A stretch of 64,000 nucleotides of DNA from Campylorhamphus procurvoides. Taxonomy: Eukaryota; Chordata; Aves; Passeriformes; Dendrocolaptidae. The notes under the pieces were generated by a model. It was not told the DNA's origin. It made no database searches and saw only the letters and a program-made list of their open reading frames with translations. The stretch spans positions 962,914 through 1,026,913 of the forward strand of contig WBMV01008303.1 in the NCBI GenBank assembly GCA_013396655.1, given 5' to 3'. The translations under genes and the position numbers were made by a program. Position 1 is the first letter of the stretch. The number at the start of each line of letters is the position of its first letter. This document shows, one piece after another, positions 35,431 through 47,379 of the stretch.

Positions 35431-38400
35431 CTGGAGCATATGTTTCCCTGACATCTCGCAGTACAGATGCCATATGGTTCTAGTAGAGAGAAAGAGTGAG
35501 AAGTGAGATGATGGGCGTAAGGGGGCTAACAACGGCAGGCCCTGGCCTAAGCAAGGGGTGGCAGAGGATCCCTCCTTCCCAAACAAGCTGCTGCAAGGCT
35601 AAGGACATTTAAATGCTCCTCCTTGATAATACAGTGTTGGCTTTGCACTCAGTGCTGAACAGAGTGCTGAGGCTGCTGAACGGCCCAGGCAGATTAAAAT
35701 AAACCCAAGCAGTTTGGAACAGGAATGTGTTTATCTGGCATCGCACACTTCCTCTTATCAAACATGAGGAGCAGGGGAGGGCACAGCGATGGTGTGCGGA
35801 AGCAGGCTGTGTGCATGCTGGTAGGAGAGGGGGAGGGAAAAGAGAAGAGGAACAGCAAGGATCAGACAGATTATGCATGAGCTTGGGAACCGAGAGCATG
35901 GAGCCAGGCATCGTGTCACTGGGGTACAGAGCCCACGCCCTTGGTCAGTCCCCAGATGGGCACTAGCTGTTGGAAAACTCCATGAAGTCCTTTCTCCCTT
36001 CAGCATCTGGAAGAAGGCAGGCAGTCAGTGCTGTTGCAGCATCAGCAGCTGGCTTTGTGTGCTGCCCAAGCTTTGGGTTCAAAATACTTCTCTCAGCTCC
36101 ATCGAGCACAGTGCAGTGAGTGGGCATCACTCTGCCATTCCAGAAGCTGAGGCTGACTCCTCAGAAGGAAAAGGCCAAATGCACTCTGCTATGGTATTTT
36201 GAAGTCCAAACTGTGGATTATAGTACTAGATTTAAATATCGGAAGATTAGCACCTTATCTCAACTCTGCCATGTCTAAGGACCACCTGACTGCCCTTCTG
36301 TAAGTGCCCAGTCCAGTGGCAGAGCCCTTTGGAAGCAGGCAAGCTTCTCAGACAGTGTCCAGAGCACTGTGGAAGGGGGCTCCAATTCTCTAGCATCCTT
36401 CACTTAAAATCCCATAAACATTTTTCAAATCCTCCAGCCCTACTGCATGACCAGGTGAGTGTTTCTACACCCAAAGAGAACAAAAGAGCAAATTAAACAT
36501 CATGTAATACCACAGCTACTTGGAAGATTTAGGCTATCTTATTATTATTCCAGTAGTTACCCAAGATCAAAAAAGTTGAACAGAAAATCCTGACAGCTCC
36601 TTTGATAAGAGCATGTCTCACCTCCTGGTGCTGGCATTAAAGAAACTCTAGATCTGTACCAGCAGTTTTGTAAGGGATGCACTCACAGAGCCACGTGAAA
36701 CACTCAGTACTGCAGAGACCTCGTCACAGGAGGAGTGCTAGTGACTGCAGCAATAGACAAGGCAGATGCCACTTCAGCTCTTCAGATCCAAGGCAAAACT
36801 CTGATAGTATACTAGGAGGTTTTTTAATTCAAGTTCTTGTTTGTGCATAGCTCAATCACAGCTCCTCACCTGTGGCTGCCTCAGCTGAAGGATGGCCATG
36901 CTTTGAATACAAGAGGTGATATATCAGAGAAGCAGCGCTGAACAAAAGGGACAGGCAGGCTGAGGCAGACAAAGGTGGGGACACCTGCACAGATCCTGGT
37001 CACTCAGCCCTGGCCAGCAGGATCTGTCCCCTTTCACAAAAGCCCAGATGAATGAACAGCCGCACTTCTGCCAGGAAGGAATGCCAAACTGGCAAAACAA
37101 AGCTGAGAAAACAGCACAAGATAACAAGAATAACAGGCAGACAAAAATTCACTGAAGTAAAATCAGATATTGATTCCCAGGACCAAACCAAGCCATTTCT
37201 GCTGTGCCACAATCAGCAAACCCCTTGGGCAGCAAGCTGTATCCCAACGGGCACAGCACAAGTCTCCCTTTTCCCTGAGCTCATCCTCCTTCCTGTGCAG
37301 TCCCACATACTGAGGACCAAGCACAGCTCAGGCAGAGGGTCACTGCCTGACCCACTCAGCCAGGAAACTGCTCCCCATGCCCCATCCTGGGCTCGCATTT
37401 GGGGCCATCTCACCCATTACAGACCAGGTGGTTCCCCATCACCAAGGCTGGCAGAATCCATATCTTCCAGTCATATGTTGGCAAGGCAGACCCAGACACT
37501 AACTCCTGACTTCCCTTAACTGCTCAGAAGAAAGGGAAGGAGGGTACAAAACCAGCTTGACAGACTGAAGCTCTGTTCCTCCAAACCACGAGGAGGAGAG
37601 CGGGCACAGCTCAGGTCCAGCTCTGCTGCCCACCCTGCCCCTGCTGGGGTCTGCCTGTGGCAGGGCACAAACCTCCAGGTGAGTGCTCAGCCCTGCTGTG
37701 AGAGAAAGAAAGCCAGGGCAGAAAAGGAGGCTCAGCATTTACACTGCTTGGCTTTCCCCCCTCTCATTCTGAAGGCTTTGGCTTGCTCAGTAACTCGGCA
37801 GGGAAACCAGCCCCTTACAGGCACCACGGATAACAGGTACTAGAGGAGGAGGAGGAGGGGATGTTCTGACCAGCTCGCTGCTCACCTCAGGAGACACAGG
37901 ATCAAACACAATTTAGGTAACAAGCCAGGGCAGACTTGGAGCCTCAGCCCAGCTATCCAGAAAAGGAGTTTTAACACAACATCCAGGGGAGCTGCTCAGT
38001 GAGGCACAAAAACCCAGCGGCACACAGAGCTCTGCTGTCATCGGCCCTGTCACGAGTGCCAGCACAGCAGGACACGGGTACGCTGGGACGGGGCTGCACT
38101 AACAGGGGAAATCTCTTGAGCCAGTCTTCCCTGGAACAGATTTTGCAGGATCTAGGTTGGAAACACAGTAAATTCATTTGTTTTCTACTAAAGTCAACAA
38201 TTTTACTTGTGCCAAAGCACTGGAAGAAAGAGAAATTTAGTGCAGTGTAGCAAGAAATGTCAAAACAAAATATTTTTTTGTCCTGCAAAGGGATGGAGAG
38301 TCCACTGTAGTCACAAAAAAAATCACTAACAGAATGGAGGCCAGGAAGCTGGATTTTTGTGTAATAGTCCTTATTCTAGCATTAACTATTTTAAGAATTT

Positions 38401-39480
38401 CAATCTATTCAGAGAGCATTATAGAGTTTCACATATCATTATGCCAGTCAGAGTTAAATTAGCAATGATTTGTGCTCTCGGTTATCTCTGGTGAGCAGTG
38501 AGGGAGGCGAGGACAGAGAGGCAAAGACACACACCCTAATCCAAGTGCTGGGATTTGTTTTGAGGCTTTCCTGGAGGAACCAGCCAGCCAACAGGATGCT
38601 GCACCACAGGTACCCTGAGGGCTGAGCACTGACTTCATCGGGCAGGGAATCAACTTAGCAAGGCCATGGTCCTCCCTACAGCCTCGAGTGTTCACACATA
38701 CAGGTGGCCCCTCTCAGTCTGACTGACAGGCACATTCACACATCAGGTTTCTCAAGGTCTGAACTTCAGGAGAGAAGTGAGGTGGAACCTCACAGCTGAA
38801 AGGAGAGTCCCTGGTACAACACTCCTTGGCGGTTCAGAGCTTCTCACCCTCCTCTGTAATCGCTCCAGAAAAATGTTCTCCTTGTGCAAAGAAGCACTGA
38901 ATGGTGCAAGCTTGGAAAAGCTCCCCAAGGAAGCATATGAGGTGACTGCCTGTCCACGCTGCAGGAGGGGAGAGAAGCAGACACATTGGATATTTAAAAT
39001 CCCAGCTCTAGGAAATGACTGAAGGGTTAAAACAAAAATAATTTTTGGATGGGCAGCGCTCCAGGAAGATAAAACATTCAGCACTGTTATGTTCCTGGAC
39101 ACCATATTTTGGACAATAAATTTCATGCCTCATATGCCACAACAGCTATGATTTCAGGCAATAACCAAAGAAGAGGTCCACATCCTTTCATAGCAACCCA
39201 AGAAAAAATATTCATAAGTAAGCCTGACAAACCTCAAAGGAGGGTGTTTTTCATTATTACTTGGTCTGTCACTTTGGTAGCCAGGCCTGAATGGAAAGGG
39301 AAGATCCATTCCTGGCATGGCACCACCTCTAATATTTACAGGCTTCATAGACTAGTGGGAGCTGGCAGTGGAACCCACCACCTACATGACAGACCCCACG
39401 GAGTTCAGAAGGATCAGTTCTGCCTTTGGTGACACTGGAGCACTTTTTTTAATTTCCCTTTTTTTATTCCATGTCTTCCA
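35431..39480. other. non-coding DNA, no gene recognised
   Basis: The sequence is GC-moderate. The frames at 35873-36202 and 37052-37519 (plus) overlap minus-strand frames and show no domain. Around 38990-39140 an AT-rich passage (CAAAAATAATTTTTGGATG, ATTTTGGACAATAAATTTC) could be a conserved element but carries no decisive motif. Confidence 0.45.
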
Positions 39481-39483
39481 GTA

Positions 39484-39531
39484 GGTTACAGTACTGCTTT
39501 ATGATGTTAAACAGCTCCCAGTACTGTAACC
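39484..39531. repeat. perfect 13-bp inverted repeat (hairpin, pre-miRNA-like)
   Basis: GGTTACAGTACTG (39484-39496) and CAGTACTGTAACC (39519-39531) are exact reverse complements separated by 22 bases. Each arm contains the self-complementary CAGTACTG. The stem does not extend convincingly beyond 13 pairs, which is short for a microRNA precursor (usually about 22 or more with mismatches). The arm sequence shares TACAGTACTG with miR-101, but the remainder differs, so this is not a miR-101 locus. It is more likely a cruciform-prone site or the remnant of a small palindromic element. Confidence 0.8.
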
Positions 39532-41555
39532 CAGATGAACCTGTGTGCAACTGGTGGGTAAGGACTCCCTGCAACGACAGCTCTGAGTCCTTCAGGGTGA
39601 AACACTCCATGCTATCTCCCATCAGTGAAGCTGTGACAGTGTGCACTAGCAAGTGATGTGGTCCTTAAGTGTCATTATGAATCAAACCTGAACTCCACAT
39701 CCCAAGTTCTCCCCTAGAGATCCACAGGCAGCCTCTACCAGTCCTTTCTCGTGTTTTAACAGCTGCACATTGGAATTTTCAATAGCTCATTTCTTGACTT
39801 CAGGAGGTTTATGCATTCACCAGATACAATAATTAGCTTCCTCCCTTCACAAGATTCCAAAACAGATTTCAAAAAGCCCCTTCAATCCCTCTGTAGTCAG
39901 TTTATCCAGTATTAATCCATTGAAGTGATGCATTATGTTCTACCAGAAGAATTAAACAGAAAAAGTGGGAAGCTCTCTTACCTGTAATTGACTGACTGGC
40001 CAATAGGAGTCAAGTGCTGGTAAATTGGAGGTGTAATTTCTATTTAATTATGGCATTAAAAAAATTACATGATATACCTATTTAACATGCAAAGGAGTAA
40101 AATCAAAGCTCGTAAGAATAAATTGTAAGAGGACATGTACAAAATGTAGTAGCAATCTTTTTGTTTTTCGTAACTGTGCTCTGCTGAGGAAAATGCTGGC
40201 TGCTGTGCCATTATATTGCCTGGAAAACTGGCATCCCTGGCTCTGATTCTAAGACCCTGCCAACATGCAAACCTGCATTGCACAAATGCATGGCTACAAT
40301 CAAAAATATCTGTTAAAACCCAAGTGGTGTATGTGCTTTTCATGCTGCACATGAAGCTCATATCAATCCAGTTGAAGTTCAGTTGAAATGAATGCAAGCA
40401 AAGCCCAGATACACCATTCTAGAGAGCTCAAATATGAATGCAAATGAATGGATGAACCATGAAGAGTTTTTCAGGCTTTCAGGTAAACTCATTTCAAAGT
40501 GCATTCAAAGCGAATAGTGCGACTTCTCTGTTTAGACAATGGGTTACAACCAACAGTATAAAATATGAAGTTTTGTTTCAGCCAATATAGCTACAAGTGC
40601 AAGACAGACAGTAAAAATCACACGAATTATTGGCATCTGAGAAGAACATGACAAAACACAAACACACCATGCTTTTTTCTGGGGTGACGTATTTATCATC
40701 CTAGAGAAGCCCATTTTCTTTAGATTAACACCACAACACTAATTCCAAATTGTTCACATCTAGTCAGCACAGCAGTGTGGGGAAGGGGAAACAGGGTCTT
40801 ATGGGGAGGAGCAAAGAGGGATGGTCTTAAAGACTGCTTGACCCACAAACCCAATAAACCACAGCAAAGCAGTTCTGTCCCTGTCCTAACCCAGCCCAGA
40901 GCACTGTTGCCAGGAGAAGAGCAGCTCTGGCTCCTGCAGCCTGCTGTGCCCTGGTGCTAACTCAGGGAGCAGGAGGCACATGCCGGCATGAGTAACAGGA
41001 TTTTGTTTTGTGGCACTTGGAAACAATAGCCAAACAAGAATTGCAGTTTTACCTGCAATGTGTATTTCAAAACACAGAGCTTTCAATGGCTAGCCAAATT
41101 ATCCTTTCAACATTTCCTGCTTTGTCAACAGAAGTTCAAAGTTAAAACACAAATTAAACTACCTTCAGTCCCCGAAGGAAAGATTAGATGGATTTAAGAT
41201 GCATTTAGTGTGTCATACAGAAAAACCCCACAGGTACATGCTCAGATAGCAGTGACATGCAGCCCCAGAGACAGATACAAACCACACTCACTCCCACACA
41301 CTTGATAAATGCATCAAATTGCCCAGGAACCAGAAGCACAGCCAGCCATGACCCTGCACATGGAGTGAGCTGAGAGGGTGACTTAGTGCAAGTGTTCACA
41401 CAGGTGACTTCTGCAGATGAGAACATTCATTGCCACAAAGAAGGCAGCACAGGTAAAAGACAGACAGCTTACCCCTCTGAGCTGCTGGACTCCACCAAAT
41501 ATCCTCATCACTCCATCAATCTCCTGCTCCAGCCTCCTGGCCCAGTACTGCATAC
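39532..41555. other. non-coding DNA, no gene recognised
   Basis: The sequence is AT-rich to about 40700. It contains an octamer ATGCAAAT at 40438-40445, embedded in repeated AATG words (GAATGCAAGC, GAATGCAAATGAATGGATG). No transposon or exon was recognised. Confidence 0.5.
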
Positions 41556-41560
41556 TGCAA

Positions 41561-41614
41561 GAGACAGGGAGAAAGAGAGAAAGAGAAAGGGAGAGAAAGA
41601 GAGAGAGAAAGAGT
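41561..41614 (+). repeat. (GA)n-rich polypurine tract
   Basis: GAGACAGGGAG is followed by AAAGAGAGAAAGAGAAAGGG and then GAGAAAGAGAGAGAGAAAGAG. After 41565 it is essentially all purine on the plus strand for about 48 bases. It accounts for the Lys/Glu/Arg-rich plus-strand frames and the Leu/Ser-rich minus-strand frame here, which are therefore not genes. Confidence 0.88.
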
Positions 41615-41615
41615 C

Positions 41616-44600
41616 AGAGCCCTGACACCGAGCAGATAAGCAAGGGACTGAAGGGAGAGGAAGGAAATCAGTGCCTCAGCTAAGTTCACTGCTCTGTCTC
41701 TGCAGCAACGAGTGCAGGCACAGGACCAGGGACACACGGCTTTGAGAATTACAGCTGGGGCAGGTTATAAACTTCAAGACTCCAAAATTTATGCACAAGG
41801 CGCCACAGAGAGAAGAGGGGGGGAAAGGTACAACAAAAACTGCAAGGCGTAAGGGTTTATTTTCCCCTTGTCCAAACAGTTGCAGCAGATAATTATTTAA
41901 GCCCAGAGTGATTAACAAGGTCGAAGTGCTGTGGAGTAGAAAAAACAGCTTAGTGGTTCAGCAGGGCTCTGTGGCAGAGAGCAAACCCAGAGCCATGGCA
42001 GGGCCAGAGGTGTCTGTCCTACTGCAGCAATGGATTATCACTGCAGCACAACAGGAGGGCCCTGGGCAGAGCCAAGGATGGTGCAGTGAGTGCCCCAGGC
42101 TCAGCTGCTTTGCACCTTCAGCTGAGCCCAGCCTGAGCCAGGCACCGATTCTGGCAGGTTCACTGCGGGCAGAGCTGCCTTCTCGAGCAGCAGGAAGGGC
42201 CAAGAGCTGCCACGTGGCATCTCCTTCATCCTGAGCCCCATACAGTGACGGCTGCCAGGGCTTCCAACAGGCACAGCACCCTCTGACACACTCAGCCACA
42301 CAGATTTCTGCTCAGAACAATAACTCCAAGCTAAAAACGGCAATGAATAAACCCCTTCTAAATCCACAGAACCTGATAACTCTTCTTCTTTTAATGAGAT
42401 TTCCTGACTCCAGCCACTGACCACGCAAATGTCAAATCTCCCATCTGACCTGGAAAAGCAACACTCGATTGCCTCTGCACCACTTGGCACTGCCTTCAGT
42501 GCTTTTTTTCCAGATCCACAGTCCCTTCTCAACATACACAGGGGAAAGGATGGAAGGAACAGAAGGAGTGGAAGGTAAGGCCAGCAGCACAGCAAAGTGA
42601 TGGTGGGAGGGAGCAGATCACCTCAGGGGGGTTGCACTTTGGTCAGGCTCACCAAGTGATTTCATTCTTCATGCAAAGACATTCCCCAAGCAGCCCACAC
42701 ACACTCCCTCCACCACCCTAAAACCACAGAGAGGCTCTCCCAGAGATCAAGGAGCAAAGAAACCCAACTAGTTTTCAGCTGGGCCTCAGAGGACTCTGAA
42801 TTGCACAGCCCAGCCCAAAAGCTGGGCAGAAATGTCAAAGCACAAAAACACCTGAGCTGAGCAGCAGAGCAGAGCTGGTGAGGGAGGGGTGGGGGGACAA
42901 ACAGGACAGAGGGAGGGACTGGCAGACACACGTGTGTTACTCACACAGGCAAAACTTGTGCCAGGTAATAACATACAAGGCTGTGGATGAAAACAAGAGT
43001 TCACTGCACACACCAAGCCTTATCAATTTTCCACCGTAACTTATGCCATTTCCCATATTCCTGCTGAGCCAAAGCTGTCTCTTCCCCCGGGAGCCTGGCT
43101 GGGGAGGGGAAATTCAGAATATGACATGGGTGAAGACACCTGCAAACTCCTTGTTCTGCCAAAGGAGGGAAAGTAAAGCCTTCAGTGGCACTGCCAGCGT
43201 GAAGGTACCAGATCACAGGCAGAGCTGAGGGGGGCTGGGTTGGGGTTTTTGTTTCTTTTCCTTTTTCAGTCAAACGTTTCGTTTGCTGCCAAAGGTTAAT
43301 CTGGGTATCAAAGTTACCCATAAATCTTATGAAGTATTTTCACCAAAAAAATAGTAATTTTTACACAAGACATTCATTTAGAAAATATGCCCTGAAACAC
43401 AGAAATGGGATTTATTTTTTTCCCCTCCTCCAGTTTCTCCAGTGAACTGAAAAAAAATCAATTATAAGCTCATCCTCAGCCACAGGTCCGAGAAACCCCA
43501 CTGAGCACTTATGGAGCTGACACTTTTCCTTAACTTCTGCTGTACAAGATCCTCGATTTCAGTGACACCTGCCTGTGTCAGCTCTCTCCAGGAACACCTC
43601 CACCACCACAGCAAGGGGAAATTACCACCCATCTTGAGCTGTATCCATCACATTAACAACCACTCATATCCGCTTAAATGCCACGTATGGCCAAGCCTTC
43701 AGAGAGGATTACTTACACAGGAAGACAGAGGCATCAATATTACTCTGTTGGCACATGCAAAAGAGACACTGAGCCCTCAGTTGGGCTGGGATTTACAATT
43801 AATGTAAATTTAGTCAGTAGATTTGTTTTTAAAAATTTTTAAAGTTATTCCACCCCCTGCCTCCCCCCCCAAGAAGTACTACTATTTTAAGGAAAAGCCA
43901 TTAGATTTTTCATTCTTGAGAAAGATTTAATTCCCTTTAATTGTGCAGCCTTACAGACCAGCAGTTTCCCAAAGAGTCCAGCTAAGCCTTGTAGCACAAG
44001 ATTTAAAGACCACTATTAAAGTAAATAAATATCTGTATTACACTATCAAATAAGGAGGGCATTTTGGCGTAGCTGACACCAGGTCTCTAGATTAAAAATT
44101 AATAGCAGAAGCAGCTTCCTTTTTTGGTGTAGTATGGCTATACAAAAGCTTTTACCAATGGTAGTAAAACCTTTTTTCTAAGCAGCACATCCCTTGCCCA
44201 CATCACTGCACTGTCAAGCCCCCTGTGTGACCCATTACTGTGTCCCTCTAGCCCTGGTCATGTCCATTAGCAGAAGTCTTCAGAGTGGGCCACATCCCAG
44301 AATTTGGAGGTTTCATCTCAACTGCCACATGCTGGGTTGAAAGATAACAGTAAAAAACCACCCCCAAACATAAATCCCATTATTATTCTGTTTAAGCTGA
44401 CCTCCTGCCTCTTGTTGCTCTCTCATGGCCAACACACTTAAAATTTTATGCAAGACAACCATAACAAGGATGAAGAGGGTAAAGAAACTGATAGCCCATG
44501 ATGAACATGGAGATTTCTCTTTGAAGTGTGTCTCCTCTGGAAGCTGTAAGCAGTAAGACATGACAGTCATTGCATTCCTGGGCCATTACTGCACGCCTCA

Positions 44601-45015
44601 GGTGCCTTATGGGGCTTGAGGAGCAGTAACTCCTCAAAACACACAGCCAGGAGTGCCCCGCTGCTCTCGTGAAATGTCATTTACAAATAAAGCATAAAGA
44701 AAACAGCTGACACACTGACTGGGAAGCCACTGGCACGGCTGTGGTGGTGCTCAAGGAAAGCCACCAGGCTCCCTTTATGAGCCATATGCACAGTCCCCCC
44801 CTTAAACCAAGCACCACTTTAGTGTTTGCTGCAGTCAACTAACACAGGTGAGAAGAAAACCTTGGAGCTCTAGAATTTGGCATGCCACTCAGTAGCTCTG
44901 TGCCTGCAGGAACGAGCCTGGTAACCCCACCATGCCCTGTCCCCTCTTTGGCAGTGACATGCCCAGCACACCCCACTGATCCCCATCATCTCAGCTGGCT
45001 CTGTCTTTGCTGGGC
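41616..45015. other. non-coding DNA, no gene recognised
   Basis: GC-richer sequence to about 43200 carries large overlapping frames on both strands (41908-42234 plus; 41958-42595 minus), which is typical of stop-poor composition. AT-rich sequence follows to about 44160, including a C-run at 43863-43870. No domain, RNA or transposon was recognised. Confidence 0.45.
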
Positions 45016-45021
45016 AGTCTC

Positions 45022-45060
45022 CATAGGACCCTTCCAACCCAACAGCTCTACAACTACTGT
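45022..45060 (+). mobile_element. CR1 (or CR1-tailed SINE) 3' terminus remnant
   Basis: CATAGGACCCTTCCAACCCA is followed by ACAGCTCTACAACTACTG, a diverged form of the sense-strand CR1 end (GTCCCTTCCAACCCAAACC, then repeated ATTCTATG). The upstream body is not recognisable, so the parent may be a very short CR1 copy or the tail of a SINE like that at 6.0 kb. The match is short. Confidence 0.4.
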
Positions 45061-46380
45061 AGGCATATTCAGGATATCCATTAAAAATCTTTAGTGAAAA
45101 AATGGTTGTTTCCTTCCCCTGTATATTTTACAGCCTCCTGTAAAACACTTGCAAAGGACATAAGTGATTTTTGAAAACACAATACCATTTATCACTGCCT
45201 CTCCAAAGAAAACTACAAAAATGTTAATTGATTTAATAATTTGCATATTTGATTTTTCTTAAAAATGAGATAAAGGAGGCTTTAAAAAAGCAGCAGAGCC
45301 TCAAAAACATTCACTGTCTCAAGCAGTACGTCAGGAAGCAAATCACTGCTGTTGCAGTTGGGGCCAGGAAGCAAAGCTTCCCATTTTTTCCCACCCCTGC
45401 CCAGCAGGAACCTGTACCTTGCCACTGGCCATAGCAGCCCTTACTTAGGGTTAGGGCACATTTCATGCTTCAGGTGACCCAGGCTGTTGCAGAGACTTCT
45501 GTGCACGCCCACGTTGGTTTCCGAGGCTACACCACTGCTCCAGCTGTGTGGCTTCAGAAGAAAATGGTAATTGCCTGGAAAGACAGGAGACAGGCTGTCC
45601 TTGGCCCACATCCTCCCACACTTGTGCACACAACAGATGGCAGCCTGAGTCCTGGTCCTCTCCGCAGAACCTGGAGACACTCACAGACAAGGCACCAGCG
45701 TGAGCCACACGCTGCCAGCCTGTGGCCAGTGCCAGGGAGCTGCCACTGCAGCTCAGCCCAGGGTCACTCTGCTCTGGGGGGCTCAGGATACGTGGGACAG
45801 ACCTGGCATGGGCTGCAGTCACACCTCCTCACAGCTAACCTAGGGCTGGGCAAGGCAGTGACACAAACCACGAATGAATATAAGCCTCACTGCAAGCCAC
45901 CTCTCACAAAAGCACAGGGGAAGGGGAAGTAAGAGGAAAGAAAACTAGTTTTCTGCTTGAAGACATTACTTACTTAAGAGAAGCCTTAGGAAAGTGCTTG
46001 TTTGGCTGTGAGAAGGAGAGGATGTTAGGGAAACAAAAAAAAACCAAACAGGTTTGGTCCTTTTCTTTTGCTGCCTTCCTGGCCCCAGAAACAAGAGAGA
46101 GTCACAGAAACATAAAAGGACAAGAGGAAAAAACTACTTGCTAAGTAGATATACTGCCCCAAAGCTTGTTGGGTTCTACAGAGAGTGTGTTCTGTACAAG
46201 TGTCTACACTTCACACGGTGTGTTCAGCCAAGAATGCTTCACTCTGATTCATACACTTTGGTTCAGTGCCCAAATATTGCTATTTAATAAGGTTATTAAT
46301 TACTGTGTTGTCTAATTTCTGCTGTGCAAAAACTTCTTATAATTGGCTTATTCCTTCAAGATGCTTAATCCTTTAATTGT
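45061..46380. other. non-coding DNA, no gene recognised
   Basis: AT-rich sequence to 45270 contains an inverted octamer ATTTGCAT at 45239-45246. A GC-richer part follows, with overlapping frames on both strands (45465-45932 plus; 45463-45822 minus) and no domain. Nothing is called. Confidence 0.45.
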
Positions 46381-46384
46381 AACA

Positions 46385-46423
46385 GTGTGTGTCAGTGCAC
46401 ACACGTGCACATGTGTATGTGCA
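46385..46423 (+). repeat. alternating TG/CA-rich tract
   Basis: GTGTGTGTCAGTGCACACACGTGCACATGTGTATGTGCA is almost wholly alternating purine-pyrimidine and includes several self-complementary GTGCAC words. It is a decayed dinucleotide repeat. Such sequence has Z-DNA potential. Confidence 0.75.
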
Positions 46424-47375
46424 GGCTCATGCCCACTCTGAGCTCTCTGACATACCTAGGCTGTAAAAACCCCCCTCAACGAGCCAATATTTGTCCATCA
46501 AGGAAAAACAAGTAGCCTTTTTTTCCGCCCCCCCTGAAGACACAACGTACAGAGAGCACCTGTTTCTTTCTCAATGACCAAATAATCACTGACCGTGCTT
46601 CCAGACATTATCAAGCCTCCCACACTGTTGGTTTATGACTCTGTTTTAATTTAAAGTATGTACCCAGGTGTTTATATAAAGGAAGGGTGGGAAAAATTTG
46701 CCTGCTGGACTAGTCTTTTCTTAATATTTGTCAAGACATTATTCACCTCCACCATCTGGCCTTCCCTGTAATAAAAAAGCATCTTTGACACTATTATAGG
46801 AGGGAAGGACGGGACAAATGAATATTAACTATACCCTAAAGAAGATCTTTGAGAACCAGGAAGGGGATGTCTCTACCTTCAGTTCTATCACCACATTACT
46901 TTGTCCTCCTCAATTCAAACACGAACTTTCTGTGCCTGTTTCTGTGTCCTGTCTTCTCAACCCCCTACCCGATCCATCTTGATCCCAGTTTGACATCCCA
47001 ACAAGTATTACAATGCAATTAAAAGGACAACTGTGGAGCTTTCTCAATCTGCAGGATAGACAGAGTTGAACAAAAAGTGAGGGGGAAATAGTCTGGCAAT
47101 TACACACAAAAAATTGTGTTTCATTAACAGCTCTTAAGCACAAATATACTTGTGGGTACCTGTGGGAAAACCAACAGTAACCACCAACTTGTCATCACTG
47201 ACATTTAGGACAATAGGAAAATTGTTCCTTAAATATGATTTCTACCATTTTAGGTCTAACTCCACCTAAAAACAGAACAGGCAGTAGGTGTTCAGTCAGT
47301 CATAGATATGCAAGATGGCAAGGGCTTAAGGAATTCCTCTTCCACTATTAGTTCCACTGAGACATCTAAACACCT
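46424..47375. other. non-coding DNA upstream of the old LINE
   Basis: AT-rich sequence contains a C-run (46528-46534) and no recognisable exon. The part from about 47290 to 47380 may be further 3' sequence of the adjoining LINE, but I cannot align it by eye. Confidence 0.4.
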
Positions 47376-47379
47376 GAAC

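Noticed and set aside
39484..39531. miR-101 locus
   Set aside because: Only a 10-base core is shared; the remaining mature sequence and the precursor arms do not match.
41386..41683. Lys/Glu/Arg-rich plus-strand frames and Leu/Ser-rich minus-strand frame
   Set aside because: Direct products of the GA simple repeat.
45463..45932. Overlapping plus (155 codons) and minus (119 codons) frames
   Set aside because: They share the same bases in GC-richer DNA and neither has a domain or splice signals.
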